Origin: Chlorocebus sabaeus
Lineage: Eukaryota > Chordata > Mammalia > Primates > Cercopithecidae
NCBI RefSeq assembly: GCF_047675955.1
Contig: NC_132931.1
Span: forward strand, 930,001-994,000
DNA length: 64,000 bases
Direction: 5' to 3'
Shown here: one piece after another, positions 63,886-64,000 of the stretch
Layout of the letters: each line of letters opens with the position of its first letter
Position numbering within the stretch: the first letter of the stretch is position 1
Translations under genes and position numbers: made by a program
Notes under the pieces: generated by a model
Told to the model about the DNA's origin: nothing
The model's database searches: none
The model's input: only the letters and a program-made list of their open reading frames with translations

Positions 63886-64000
63886 TGCTCCCATTATTCT
63901 TAAACTGCAGGGTTGCATTCCAAAAAAAGCGGAAACGGGGTCTTTTTAGACTCGGTAGGAGCCTTATATTCTTGAAGTCAATACTGTAACCTCATTTCTA
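63886..64000 (+). other. Downstream of VKORC1L1 copy 2
   Basis: No feature recognised before the window ends. Confidence 0.4.

Overview
This is primate nuclear DNA. It is saturated with Alu elements in both orientations (about 90 intact, truncated or nested copies), with older MIR, L2, L1, MER5A and LTR fragments, one class II (HERV-K/HML-like) provirus and one processed ribosomal-protein gene copy. The main gene is beta-glucuronidase (GUSB). Its residues (for example His in the VHTLEHEGGY segment of exon 3 and the IQRQLTTQ segment of exon 10) look to me more like Old World monkey than human GUSB. That assignment rests on memory of the family, not on a search.

Layout. 1-546: a second copy of the GUSB 5' flank, cut off by the window edge about where exon 1 should begin. 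547-15330: dense Alus, an L1 3' fragment, a MIR, MaLR/ERV LTR pieces and an inverted pair of LTR-like segments; no gene seen. 15331-29500: a damaged copy of the last two exons of VKORC1L1 on the + strand (exon 2 at 15686-15795, exon 3 at 29213-29439). Its intron carries an HML-like provirus on the - strand (16345-24186), and that provirus carries a full-length RPL12 retrocopy (18137-18783). 29500-30500: a TA-rich, rearranged spacer. 30500-51960: a complete 12-exon GUSB gene on the - strand encoding 651 residues with both catalytic glutamates and all splice sites intact. 51959-52545: the GUSB CpG promoter and 5' flank. 52577-63885: a second copy of VKORC1L1 intron 1 end, exon 2 (54613-54722), exon 3 (59448-59674) and a long 3' UTR.

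How it fits together. In human, as I know it, VKORC1L1 (+) and GUSB (-) lie tail to tail once. Here the order reads GUSB flank / VKORC1L1 exons 2-3 / GUSB / GUSB flank / VKORC1L1 exons 2-3. This is what a tandem duplication of a VKORC1L1(exons 2-3)-GUSB module would give. It predicts a further GUSB copy just left of base 1 and perhaps another just right of base 64000. The paralogous segments differ by several percent, carry different Alus, and only the left one has the provirus, so this is not allelic or assembly duplication of one haplotype. The two VKORC1L1 partial copies have complementary damage: the left has a good exon 2 donor but a lost stop codon; the right has a normal stop and 3' UTR but a destroyed exon 2 donor (GT to AT). 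VKORC1L1 exon 1 is not in the window.
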